64,000 nt of DNA from Formosa sediminum (GTDB lineage Bacteria > Bacteroidota > Bacteroidia > Flavobacteriales > Flavobacteriaceae). The stretch spans positions 682,001 through 746,000 of the forward strand of contig NZ_CP041637.1 in the NCBI RefSeq assembly GCF_007197735.1, given 5' to 3'. Under the pieces are notes generated by a model that worked only from the letters and a program-made list of their open reading frames with translations, had not been told where the DNA came from and did no database searches. Made by a program: the position numbers and the translations under genes. Of the stretch, positions 45,822 to 53,930 are shown in pieces (positions within the stretch are counted from its first letter, which is position 1; each line of letters opens with the position of its first letter).

Positions 45822-46733
45822 CTATTGTTTTACAAACGATTCTATTACAGTGTCAATATCTGCTTTATTTTGGTATTCTGTATCAGAAAACAGATATTTA
45901 TATAATTGTTTATTGTCCACTTTTTCTTCTAAATTTAAATCTTTGTTTCTAGAAAACACTTCATCCCATTTAGTGCGCACCAAAGCCCATTTTGCACTTG
46001 TTTTTTTCCAATAATCTTGTGCAGCAGCACATTTACTATCGTCTACTTTAGTATAAGTATTAAATCCTTTTTCTTGAGCAATTACAACATCTTCTTTACC
46101 AGCTACACGTAACAGTTTATCGTTATCTTGATCGTGAATCCATCCTGTATTTGTTATTTCTTGACGGTTTCGTCTTAAGGTGATATTATAATCACTACGT
46201 TTTGTATATTCTCTACGTGGTAGTGGTGCAGTAGTTGTGTTTTCCCAATAGCTTTTACCATCTACATGTACCCATGAAGACGACCCTTCGTAACGCGGAC
46301 TATCATCTACTTGAAATACTTTCTGAGACCATTGTCCCTTTACATCGCTTTTAGGAAGGCTTTTATAAATCCAATTATTATCGCCATTATACACATATAA
46401 ATCTGTGTTTTCGTATTCCCAATCTTGTCTCCAATGTTTTACAATATGTGGACTACTAGGGTTTCCAACAATTAATAAATGCTGTAATACTATTTTTTTA
46501 TCACTATCTTCAACTAGTTGCACCCACTCTAAACCTTTATCGTGCTTAACTTCTGAGGGCACGTATGTAGAATCGTTTACATAATTAAATGTTTCTGCAA
46601 AATTAAAAGTCACTTCAAAACAACCGCACATGTTTTTAATGGCGTTTTGGTCCTGTGTTTTACTTTTTTGAGCTGAAGCAGAATAAAATGTAAAACCTGT
46701 TATAAGGATTATTAATGGTACTATTTTTTTCAT
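45822..46733 (-). CDS. DUF6607 family exported protein
   Basis: Exported protein of 303 residues; signal peptide ends near YSASAQ. The body matches the DUF6607 type: KNMCGCFEVTFNFAETFNY near the mature N-terminus, then IVKHWRQDWEYENTDLYVY, a series of WxxKVFQVDDSPRYEG-like strands and RREYTKRSDYNITLRRNR. A two-cysteine CGC motif near residue 36-38 is a candidate metal or heme contact. It is the first gene of the minus-strand operon and is divergent from the TonB receptor, with which it shares a 95-base control region. The function is unknown, but the gene repeatedly accompanies HmuY-type receptors. Confidence 0.83.
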   Translation of the reverse strand: MKKIVPLIILITGFTFYSASAQKSKTQDQNAIKNMCGCFEVTFNFAETFNYVNDSTYVPSEVKHDKGLEWVQLVEDSDKKIVLQHLLIVGNPSSPHIVKHWRQDWEYENTDLYVYNGDNNWIYKSLPKSDVKGQWSQKVFQVDDSPRYEGSSSWVHVDGKSYWENTTTAPLPRREYTKRSDYNITLRRNRQEITNTGWIHDQDNDKLLRVAGKEDVVIAQEKGFNTYTKVDDSKCAAAQDYWKKTSAKWALVRTKWDEVFSRNKDLNLEEKVDNKQLYKYLFSDTEYQNKADIDTVIESFVKQ

Positions 46734-46774
46734 AATATATTATTAGTTGAAAATTCTAATTAAAAAAACTGTTC

Positions 46775-46842
46775 TTATTTAGACTCAATTAAAATAAGAT
46801 TTTATCTTTGCCACAAATCTAAAAAAGAATGAGTCTAAATAA
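46775..46842. repeat. Perfect 12-bp inverted repeat in divergent heme promoter
   Basis: Arms TTATTTAGACTC (46775-46786) and GAGTCTAAATAA (46831-46842) flank the receptor promoter; the right arm starts inside the ATG. The left arm lies where the receptor -33 element should be and about 40 bases from the divergent gene's start. It is also part of an imperfect palindrome ending AAAATAA. A metal-responsive operator is the simplest reading. Confidence 0.55.
46803..46810 (+). promoter_or_regulatory. -7 box of heme-receptor operon
   Basis: TATCTTTG fits TAnnTTTG and lies 18 bases before the receptor ATG. The -33 position is occupied by the left arm of the inverted repeat rather than a TTG, which suggests regulated rather than constitutive use. 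Confidence 0.6.
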
Positions 46843-48961
46843 AAATTATATTTTACTTTTTTTAATACTACTGTCTTTTAACTTGTTAGAAGCTCAAACC
46901 CTTAAAAAAGACTCTTTAAATGTACAAACATTAAATGAAGTTGTGGTTACCGGACAATATAATCCGCAATCCATACAAAAATCTGTACATAATGTAATTG
47001 TAATTAAACGAGAACAAATAGACAATCAAGCTGCAAATAACTTGGCCGATTTACTAAACTTTAATTTAAACTTAAATGTTGTACCTAATGCCCAAACAGG
47101 TAAGTCTACCATTTCGTTTTTTGGTTTAGATGCACAATACTTTAATATACTAGTTGATAATATTCCATTAGTTAGCGATAGTGGTTTAGGAAATAATATT
47201 GATTTAACTCAAATTAATTTAGACAATGTAGAACGCATTGAAATTGTTGAAGGCGCAATGGGTGTAGAATATGGTGCTAATGCAGTGTCTGGAGTAATAA
47301 ATATTATTACAAAAAAAACAATTAATAACGCTTGGGATATACAAGCTTTTGTTCAGGAAGAAACTGTTAACGATGAATACAATTGGTTTGATGAAGGACG
47401 TCACATTCAAGCCTTTAACATTGCTCATAATATTAATGAAAAATGGATGGCTCGTATAGGTTTTAACCGCAATGCTTTTGGAGGTTTTAAAAATGATAAA
47501 AAAGGCGAAGACTATTACACAAATGATGGTTTAAGAGGTTATGAATGGCTACCCAAAACACAAATAACAAGCAATGCCCTATTACATTACAATACTGAAA
47601 CCTTTAAAATCTTATATAAATTTGATTATTTTAATGAAGATTTGTATTACTACGACAGCTCTGTACGATCAAATATAGATGTAGCATCTCAAACTAGTAA
47701 CCCATCTGCAACAGACAGAATATATACCACAAACAGGTTTGTAAATAATTTAAATCTCTCAGGACACACCAATTCTGGAGTAAATTACACTGCAAATTTT
47801 TCATATCAGCAACAACAACGCGATCTAAATACTTTTAATTATTACATTCTCACTGAAGAGAAAACAGATAATACAGATGAAACCTACCAATCCAGTAAAG
47901 TTGCTTTCTCTAAAGGTACCATAAATAATTTAATAAAAAGTGATTTTTACAATATTCAATTAGGGTACGAAGCTAGATATATAGAAGGTTACGACACTCA
48001 AGCAACAGGATCTGAAACTCAAGAAGCCAAAACACAAAATCAGAGTAATGGTGCACTATTTGCTTCTACCGAATTAAATCTATCAGATAAGTTTTCTGTA
48101 AGACCAGGCTTACGATACGAATACAATTCTAAATTTAAATCTAAGCTACTAGGTGCTTTAAGTTCACGTTATTTATTCAATAATGGGTATGAGCTTCGAG
48201 CAAACATAGGAACATCTTATAGAACTCCAAATTTTGAAGAGCTCTACTATTACTTCGTCGATTCTAATCATGATGTACAAGGCAATGCTAATTTAAAACC
48301 TGAAAATGGTTATACTGCTTTCATCAATCTAAAAAAGAAAAGTTGGATTAATGACATCTCGCTAACTAATGCATTTAAAATTAGTTATATAGATGTTAAT
48401 GATAAAATTGATTTGGCTATTGTAAACGAGTCGCCTTTACAATACCAATACATTAATATAGATGGGTATAAACTTTGGGGATTAACATCTGAAAATCGAT
48501 TTCAAGCCCAACGTTGGAGTTTTAATCTAGGTGCCACTTTACAAGGAATTTCTAGAATTTTAAACAATGAAGAAAATGCTAATGATGAATTCTTATACGC
48601 CTTTCAACTAAACACAAATGTAACCTACACGATACCTAAATGGCATACCGCTATGAGTGTGTTATTTAAATACAATGGAAAACAACAAACCTATGTATCC
48701 ACAGGTGTAGACACAAATGGAGATTCTCTATTTACTAAATCCACTACAGATGGCTATGGTTGGATGGATGCTTCAATAAAAAAATCATTTTTGAACAATA
48801 CATTCGAAGCCACATTTGGAGGTAGAAACCTTTTAAATGTAATTAATGTAAATACCTCTGAAACCGCTAGTGACGGCGCTCACAGTACTACTAGCGATGC
48901 ATTGTTATTAGGTTACGGCCGATCTTTTTATCTAAAACTATTATACAAATTAAATATTTAA
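46829..48961 (+). CDS. TonB-dependent receptor, heme/iron type
   Basis: Outer-membrane importer of 710 residues, BtuB/HmuR-like, without the CarboxypepD domain of the other two receptors in the window. The signal peptide ends LEAQ. A TonB-box-like segment LNEVVVTGQYN precedes the plug (about 45-155; NILVDNIPLVSDSGLGN, VEGAMGVEYGANAVSGVINI). The barrel ends YLKLLYKLNI. It is followed after 14 bases by an HmuY lipoprotein, which in Porphyromonas gingivalis delivers heme to the receptor HmuR. Heme is therefore the best guess for its substrate. Heme-coordinating residues were not identified by eye. Confidence 0.9.
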   Translation: MSLNKNYILLFLILLSFNLLEAQTLKKDSLNVQTLNEVVVTGQYNPQSIQKSVHNVIVIKREQIDNQAANNLADLLNFNLNLNVVPNAQTGKSTISFFGLDAQYFNILVDNIPLVSDSGLGNNIDLTQINLDNVERIEIVEGAMGVEYGANAVSGVINIITKKTINNAWDIQAFVQEETVNDEYNWFDEGRHIQAFNIAHNINEKWMARIGFNRNAFGGFKNDKKGEDYYTNDGLRGYEWLPKTQITSNALLHYNTETFKILYKFDYFNEDLYYYDSSVRSNIDVASQTSNPSATDRIYTTNRFVNNLNLSGHTNSGVNYTANFSYQQQQRDLNTFNYYILTEEKTDNTDETYQSSKVAFSKGTINNLIKSDFYNIQLGYEARYIEGYDTQATGSETQEAKTQNQSNGALFASTELNLSDKFSVRPGLRYEYNSKFKSKLLGALSSRYLFNNGYELRANIGTSYRTPNFEELYYYFVDSNHDVQGNANLKPENGYTAFINLKKKSWINDISLTNAFKISYIDVNDKIDLAIVNESPLQYQYINIDGYKLWGLTSENRFQAQRWSFNLGATLQGISRILNNEENANDEFLYAFQLNTNVTYTIPKWHTAMSVLFKYNGKQQTYVSTGVDTNGDSLFTKSTTDGYGWMDASIKKSFLNNTFEATFGGRNLLNVINVNTSETASDGAHSTTSDALLLGYGRSFYLKLLYKLNI

Positions 48962-48975
48962 AATTCAATTCAATC

Positions 48976-50076
48976 ATGAAAAATTACCAGTTAATAACCC
49001 TTTTTACATGCCTAAGTATATTTGGCTTAACAAGTTGTTCTAGTAGCGACGATGCTACAAACGGTCCAATTGATATTACTATTGAAGGAGCAACTATTGC
49101 CCCTAATGTTGGTGGTGCCAATGAGCCCAATCAAGTGTATGTTGATTTAAGTACCAATACAACTACAGAAATTACTCGAGATTCTTGGGATTTAGGTTTC
49201 TATTCCGGATCGGATTTTAGAGTTGTAATTAATGGTTCTATTTATATGGCAACCGCAGCTCTAACAGCTACAGATATTGATGCTGTTACCGAAGATGATG
49301 CCGAAATTATCACCTTGCAAGAAAAGGTTGCTGTAGGAACTTTTGATGCTGCCAACACAGCTTATATAGATGCTCCAGATGGGGATTTATCTGAAACTGC
49401 TATTTCTGAAATATCAAGTACAGATTCAGAAAACGCAGTGTACCTTGTTAATTTAGGTTATGAGCTTTCTACAGACGAACCTGCTTTAGGAAGTGTTTCT
49501 GTAATTGGTGAAGATAGAGGATGGAAGAAAATTAAAATTACTAGAAATGGAGAGGATTACATCCTACAATATGCAGACTTAAATGCAACGTCTCATGAAG
49601 AAATTACCATTTCAAAAGACAGTAATTACAATTTTACATTTTTTAGTTTTAATACTGAAACTATAGTAAATGTAGAACCAGCAAAATCTGAGTGGGATTT
49701 AAACTTTACAGTTTTTACAAACGAAATTACAGGTTTTGGCTCTTATGGCTATACTGATTATGTAGTTAACAACTTAAAATCAGACGCTAAAGCTTACATG
49801 ATTAATACGGAAGATGAAGACAACCCAACAACTTTAACTTACGATAATTTTACTTTATCTGATTTAGATACCACATTATTTACAAACGACCAACGTAATA
49901 TTGGTAGTAGCTGGAGAAATGGTGGAGGCCCAGATACTTTACCGACCCTTAAAGAATCAGTATTTTACATTGTTCAGGACGCTAATGGAAATTATTACAA
50001 ACTAAAGTTTTTAGCATTAACAAATGCATCTGGGGTTAGAGGCTATCCAGAATTTATTTATAGTTTACTACAATAA
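48976..50076 (+). CDS. HmuY-type heme-binding lipoprotein
   Basis: Surface lipoprotein of 366 residues. Lipobox LTSC (cysteine about 21) and the acidic SSSDDA surface-export tract are clear. The HmuY family pattern is seen in QVYVDLSTNTTTEITRDSWDLGFYSG, cited as residues about 53-78, and in the paired later segment WDLNFTVFTNE. It ends with VFYIVQDANGNYYKLKFLALTN and GVRGYPEFIYSLLQ. The length is longer than P. gingivalis HmuY (about 216 residues) because of an extra middle region. Heme capture for the receptor upstream is inferred from family and context. Two terminators follow. Confidence 0.87.
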   Translation: MKNYQLITLFTCLSIFGLTSCSSSDDATNGPIDITIEGATIAPNVGGANEPNQVYVDLSTNTTTEITRDSWDLGFYSGSDFRVVINGSIYMATAALTATDIDAVTEDDAEIITLQEKVAVGTFDAANTAYIDAPDGDLSETAISEISSTDSENAVYLVNLGYELSTDEPALGSVSVIGEDRGWKKIKITRNGEDYILQYADLNATSHEEITISKDSNYNFTFFSFNTETIVNVEPAKSEWDLNFTVFTNEITGFGSYGYTDYVVNNLKSDAKAYMINTEDEDNPTTLTYDNFTLSDLDTTLFTNDQRNIGSSWRNGGGPDTLPTLKESVFYIVQDANGNYYKLKFLALTNASGVRGYPEFIYSLLQ

Positions 50077-50092
50077 TTTATAGAGACAAATG

Positions 50093-50120
50093 CCACTCGA
50101 TACAAGAGTGTATTTTTTTT
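50093..50120 (+). terminator. First terminator after HmuY gene
   Basis: Short stem CACTC / GAGTG with loop GATACAA, then TATTTTTTTTATTT. The stem is weak but the T run is long. Confidence 0.6.
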
Positions 50121-50128
50121 ATTTGAGT

Positions 50129-50158
50129 TAAAAGCCACTCCGTTAAGAGTGGCTTTTA
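50129..50158. terminator. Second terminator after HmuY gene
   Basis: Perfect 12-bp stem TAAAAGCCACTC / GAGTGGCTTTTA with loop CGTTAA. It shares the CCACTC...GAGTG core with the first hairpin 30 bases upstream. It is symmetric, so it may also terminate the convergent carbonic anhydrase gene. Confidence 0.8.
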
Positions 50159-50178
50159 TATTTAAATACTATATACAA

Positions 50179-50805
50179 TTAATCCAAATGATAGATTTCC
50201 ATAATATTTTCTAAAATCGCCTCAAAATCAATTTTTAAATCAATTAATTTTCCTGAATGGATATCGAAAACCCAACCATGAACTTTTACACCTCTAGATC
50301 GTATAGCTTTCTGAACTGCAGATGTTTTAATTAAATTAACACATTGCTCCTGAACATTAAGTTCTATTAGCTTATTATAGCGTTTATCTTCGTCTTCAAT
50401 CGCATTTAATTCTGTGGCATGAATACGATATACATCTCTAATATTTCTTAACCACGGATTTAATAAACCTAAATCTGCCGATTGCATTGCTGCTTTTACA
50501 CCTCCGCAACCATAATGGCCACAAACCACAACATGATTAACTTTTAAATGCTCTACAGCATAATCTATTACAGACATTACATTTAAATCGGTATTAGGCA
50601 CCATATTGGCAATATTTCTATGCACAAAAACTTGTCCTAATTCTAGCCCCATTAATCCTTCTGCATCTACGCGACTATCTGAGCACCCTATATATAAAAA
50701 CTCTGGACTTTGACCTTGACCTATCTTATTAAAATACTGATCGTCTTGAGCTAATTTATTCTTAATCCACTCTTCGTTATTTTTAAAAACATTTTTTAAT
50801 ACCAT
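50179..50805 (-). CDS. Beta-class carbonic anhydrase
   Basis: Zinc enzyme interconverting CO2 and bicarbonate, 208 residues. The active-site set is complete: C41 and the D43/R45 dyad in YIGCSDSRVD, then H97 and C100 in CGHYGCGG. The segment HRNIANMVPNTDLN is typical of the plant-type (clade B/D) beta enzymes. No signal peptide is present, so it is cytoplasmic. In a marine heterotroph it probably supplies bicarbonate for carboxylases or pH control. It is a single gene with no recognisable -7 box just upstream. Its end faces the HmuY terminator. Confidence 0.95.
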   Translation of the reverse strand: MVLKNVFKNNEEWIKNKLAQDDQYFNKIGQGQSPEFLYIGCSDSRVDAEGLMGLELGQVFVHRNIANMVPNTDLNVMSVIDYAVEHLKVNHVVVCGHYGCGGVKAAMQSADLGLLNPWLRNIRDVYRIHATELNAIEDEDKRYNKLIELNVQEQCVNLIKTSAVQKAIRSRGVKVHGWVFDIHSGKLIDLKIDFEAILENIMEIYHLD

Positions 50806-51037
50806 AATATCGACTTTAAACTGTTTATTTTGTTTTAATCCTCAAGATTTATCACTTTAAAAAACGTGCTCTTGAATGTAAATTTATAATTTTAAATTTC
50901 GTTTTAATTTAAATCTATAGAGATTATTAATGCTAAGATTTTAAATTTAAACAAAGTTAATTCTAAATACTATTGAAATAGTAGCCTTAAGTAGTTTATT
51001 TATTATGCTTAGTTATAGTAAAAATAAAATAAACTAA

Positions 51038-51337
51038 TCAAACAACATATTCTGGTGGTGGCGAACTATGATCTATAGTACATTGAGAGTAAAAATTAAG
51101 ATAGGTAACATATAAGAGCGTATTTTCTTGAATACAAAAACTCCAGTCTAAAGCATTAGTGCATGGTAAAACATCACTATATACCTTAAGTGTTTCTTTA
51201 CTAATTTCTTCTTCTGTTAAATTATAAAATGTTGAAAAGCTTACATCTACTTTTAATACAATTAGTAGTGTTGGTGCAGATATAAATAATAGGAAGATGA
51301 CAGAAAACAATATAGATACCAAATATTTAGACTTCAA
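51038..51337 (-). CDS. Small membrane-anchored protein with TTG start
   Basis: Hypothetical protein of about 99 residues. No ATG exists in frame: the only plausible start is the TTG at 51337, and an ATG just upstream is followed at once by TAA. One hydrophobic N-terminal helix (KYLVSILFSVIFLLFISAP) leads to an acidic periplasmic part (FYNLTEEEISKETLKVYSD), two cysteine-bearing segments (VLPCTNALDWSFCIQ, YSQCTIDHSS) and a proline-rich end (PPPEYVV). The overall pattern (helix, APT, EEE motif) resembles small proteins found beside metal-homeostasis genes in Flavobacteriaceae. It follows batE after a 32-bp palindrome and may be its own transcript. Confidence 0.6.
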   Translation of the reverse strand: MKSKYLVSILFSVIFLLFISAPTLLIVLKVDVSFSTFYNLTEEEISKETLKVYSDVLPCTNALDWSFCIQENTLLYVTYLNFYSQCTIDHSSPPPEYVV

Positions 51338-51369
51338 TTTTTACATTAAATTTAAATTTAATGTAAAAA
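51338..51369. repeat. 32-bp perfect palindrome after batE
   Basis: Sixteen-base arms, TTTTTACATTAAATTT and its exact complement, with no spacer. It starts 3 bases after the batE stop and ends at the TTG start of the next minus-strand gene. It could be the bat-operon terminator, an operator, or both. Confidence 0.75.
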
Positions 51370-51372
51370 TAG

Positions 51373-52131
51373 TTATAAAAGTTTAATATCCGAACTAGTT
51401 ATCCACCCCGTTTTACCATCAGAGAGCTTTATCTTTTTCCAATTGTTTACGGTGTCTAGAACCTGGACTTTAGTACCTTCATGTAATTTAAAAGCCTCTT
51501 GGCTACTTAAATTAGGTTCGCTTCTTACTTCGCTTTCTTGTGCAAATATTATAGCAGGATTATCATTTTGCTTTATATTATAGTTATGAAAGGCAAAGAA
51601 TAATGCTAAAAATCCAATACATAATACAGTTAAACTTGTCGTAAAAGCAATACGTTTTTTATTAGTATATTCTGCAAAATAGTAGCTAATAAACAATACT
51701 ACAAACAATATAAACATTGTAACAGCCAATATAGCCCAACCATCGAAACTCAATACACTTGTAATAGAATTAAAAAGTTTTGATATACCTACTTCAGGAA
51801 CAACATCTATAGCATCAATAGTCATATTTCTAGCATAAGCTATATTATTTTTTATATCCTTATCGTTGGGTGCCAATTCTAAGGCTTTTTCAAAATAATA
51901 CACACTTGGGCCTACATGATTTAATTTATAATGTGCGTTTCCTAAATTAAAAAACAACTCGCTAGAATGCATCCCACTATCTAAAATAGACTGATACTTA
52001 TCTATAGCTTCAGCATATTTTCCTTCATTATAAAGTGTATTTGCCTGTTCGAAAACCGAGTTAAGATCTTGTTCTTGTGCTATAGTTACACTACTTAACA
52101 ATATCATTAGTATGTATAAAACTGTTTTCAT
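51373..52131 (-). CDS. batE: BatE: TPR and SH3-domain protein of Bat operon
   Basis: Last gene of the aerotolerance operon, 252 residues. The start at 52131 (MKTVLYILMILLSSVTIAQ) gives an intact signal peptide and a 1-base gap to batD. An earlier ATG at 52152 would overlap batD and add seven polar residues. TPR repeats occupy residues about 25-100 (ANTLYNEGKYAEAIDKYQSI). Two transmembrane helices lie at about 130-155 and 165-185. A bacterial SH3 domain forms the end (EVRSEPNLSSQEAFKLHEGT, WKKIKLSDGKTGWI). The exact function is not established; the module likely works at the membrane with BatA-D. Confidence 0.88.
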   Translation of the reverse strand: MKTVLYILMILLSSVTIAQEQDLNSVFEQANTLYNEGKYAEAIDKYQSILDSGMHSSELFFNLGNAHYKLNHVGPSVYYFEKALELAPNDKDIKNNIAYARNMTIDAIDVVPEVGISKLFNSITSVLSFDGWAILAVTMFILFVVLFISYYFAEYTNKKRIAFTTSLTVLCIGFLALFFAFHNYNIKQNDNPAIIFAQESEVRSEPNLSSQEAFKLHEGTKVQVLDTVNNWKKIKLSDGKTGWITSSDIKLL

Positions 52132-52132
52132 C

Positions 52133-53905
52133 TTAACGAATTTGTTTATCAATTAAAGAAATTGTACCTGCTGCCTTATTAAAATCTTGCTGCATAGTTT
52201 CTTGCGTAGATGGTGTATAACGTGCCAATTCACAACTTTCTAATATAGATGTAAAGTCTGTAATTACAGAACTTTCAACACCCTTATCTAATAATAATTC
52301 TTGTATTCTGTCTTTACTTAATTCGCTAGTTTCAATATGTAATTTTGCTTTTAAGTAATTGTGCAGTGCTTTTTCTAAGGCCACATAAAAAGCGTCTTTA
52401 TTATTCAATGCTTTTTTAGCTTCACTTAAATATCTCTTAGCTAGTTTATCGGCTTTACGTATTTTATTTCCTGTAACATCTGCATCTCTTACTGCTTTTT
52501 GTTTTCTAAATACCATAGCTAATGGTATCAATAAAAAAGGCACAATAACAGATCCCCAAAACAACTTCGTTTTAAAGAAGTGAGATGCCACTATAGGCTC
52601 TAAATTTGTATTGGTTTTAATAAAAGCAAAATGATCTTTATTTAAAACCACAGGTTGTTTATTAGGTCCTGAAGTTGCATTTGGAGGTGTTGTTGCAATA
52701 TTATTAGGACCTTGCGTAACGTCTACTACAATCTCGTCTGAACTAATACGCTTATACGTTTCTGTCTTAACATCAAAATAAGTAAAGGATATACTAGGAA
52801 TTGGATATTTACCCTTATACTGTGGAACTACAGTATAATTATCTGAAATCTCACCTTGCATACCATTTAAATTTGTTTTTACATTCTCATTATGTTCTGG
52901 TTCGTAAACCTCTAGAGAGCTTGGTAAGACCACTTTAGGTAACTCAAATAATTTTAAATTTCCATTACCTGTAACCTTCACTTCTAAATTTAAAGATTCT
53001 GAGGCTTTTAATTCTGTTTTTGATGATGTTACCTTAAAATTGAAATCTCCAACAGCCCCAGTGAAATCGTCTGGACGTCCTTTTTCTGGAAGCGGTTTTA
53101 CAGTAATGGTACGCTCTCCTGCAGATACTGTTTTATGAACTTGAGTCATTAATCTACCTCCAAAAATATCGCGTCTGTTAGTAGGCACATCTACCGTTAA
53201 GTCTAAACTTAGTGGTTCTATTTCTAGTTTCCCTGTTTTTTGAGGATATAACACTGTTTTTCTTAAAATTACATATCTATACGGCTCGCCTTTATAAGTT
53301 CCATTTTGAATTTTTAACCCTTTAATATCAATATTCTGACTCCAAAAATCGCTGTATTTTGGACTATTTATTTCTCGCCAATTACTTACTCCTGTTTCTG
53401 TAGACACATATAGTTTATAAATAACAGTAATGGCTTCATTTAAATAGGGGTTTGCTTTAGAAACTTCGGCAACCAAATGTATATTTTCTGAGGCTACATA
53501 ATCTGCATTATTGCCATCTTTAGGTTTACTTACGGCAGAAGTTACACTAATTTTAATTGGTGAAGTTTTATACAGTTCACCATCAATCTCAATAGTGGCT
53601 TGACTTAATGTAAAATTTCCTTGACTTTTTGGTGCTAAAAAATAAGAATATGTTTTTTTAAATTGAGACACGCCATTAACCCACGATTTACTTACCGATT
53701 GATTTGGTCCGCCTACAACAGTGAAATTTGAGAAGCTTGGCGGATTAAAATTATCGCCATCTTGATTCATTTCAAAATCTACTCGCAGTCTTTCATTTAT
53801 ACCTAGTTTTGTTTTACTCACTTTCGCTTCAAACTTAACTTGTGCAAAAGTTATGCTTGAAACCAACAAAACTAAAACTGTAACTATGTGTTTTATCCTT
53901 TTCAT
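52133..53905 (-). CDS. batD: BatD oxygen-tolerance family protein
   Basis: Membrane-anchored protein of 590 residues. A signal peptide ends TFAQ (residue about 21). Several immunoglobulin-like beta domains follow (about 22-400; FEAKVSKTKLGINERLRVDF, DFNFKVTSSKTELKASESLN). One transmembrane helix lies at about 440-460 (FWGSVIVPFLLIPLAMVF), with a cytoplasmic helical tail to the end. This is the BatD architecture. It lies between batC and batE with gaps of 25 and 1 bases. Work in Bacteroides fragilis tied the operon to aerotolerance, but the molecular role of BatD is unknown. Confidence 0.92.
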   Translation of the reverse strand: MKRIKHIVTVLVLLVSSITFAQVKFEAKVSKTKLGINERLRVDFEMNQDGDNFNPPSFSNFTVVGGPNQSVSKSWVNGVSQFKKTYSYFLAPKSQGNFTLSQATIEIDGELYKTSPIKISVTSAVSKPKDGNNADYVASENIHLVAEVSKANPYLNEAITVIYKLYVSTETGVSNWREINSPKYSDFWSQNIDIKGLKIQNGTYKGEPYRYVILRKTVLYPQKTGKLEIEPLSLDLTVDVPTNRRDIFGGRLMTQVHKTVSAGERTITVKPLPEKGRPDDFTGAVGDFNFKVTSSKTELKASESLNLEVKVTGNGNLKLFELPKVVLPSSLEVYEPEHNENVKTNLNGMQGEISDNYTVVPQYKGKYPIPSISFTYFDVKTETYKRISSDEIVVDVTQGPNNIATTPPNATSGPNKQPVVLNKDHFAFIKTNTNLEPIVASHFFKTKLFWGSVIVPFLLIPLAMVFRKQKAVRDADVTGNKIRKADKLAKRYLSEAKKALNNKDAFYVALEKALHNYLKAKLHIETSELSKDRIQELLLDKGVESSVITDFTSILESCELARYTPSTQETMQQDFNKAAGTISLIDKQIR

Positions 53906-53930
53906 TTTAAATTCATTCTAAAAAAACAAA

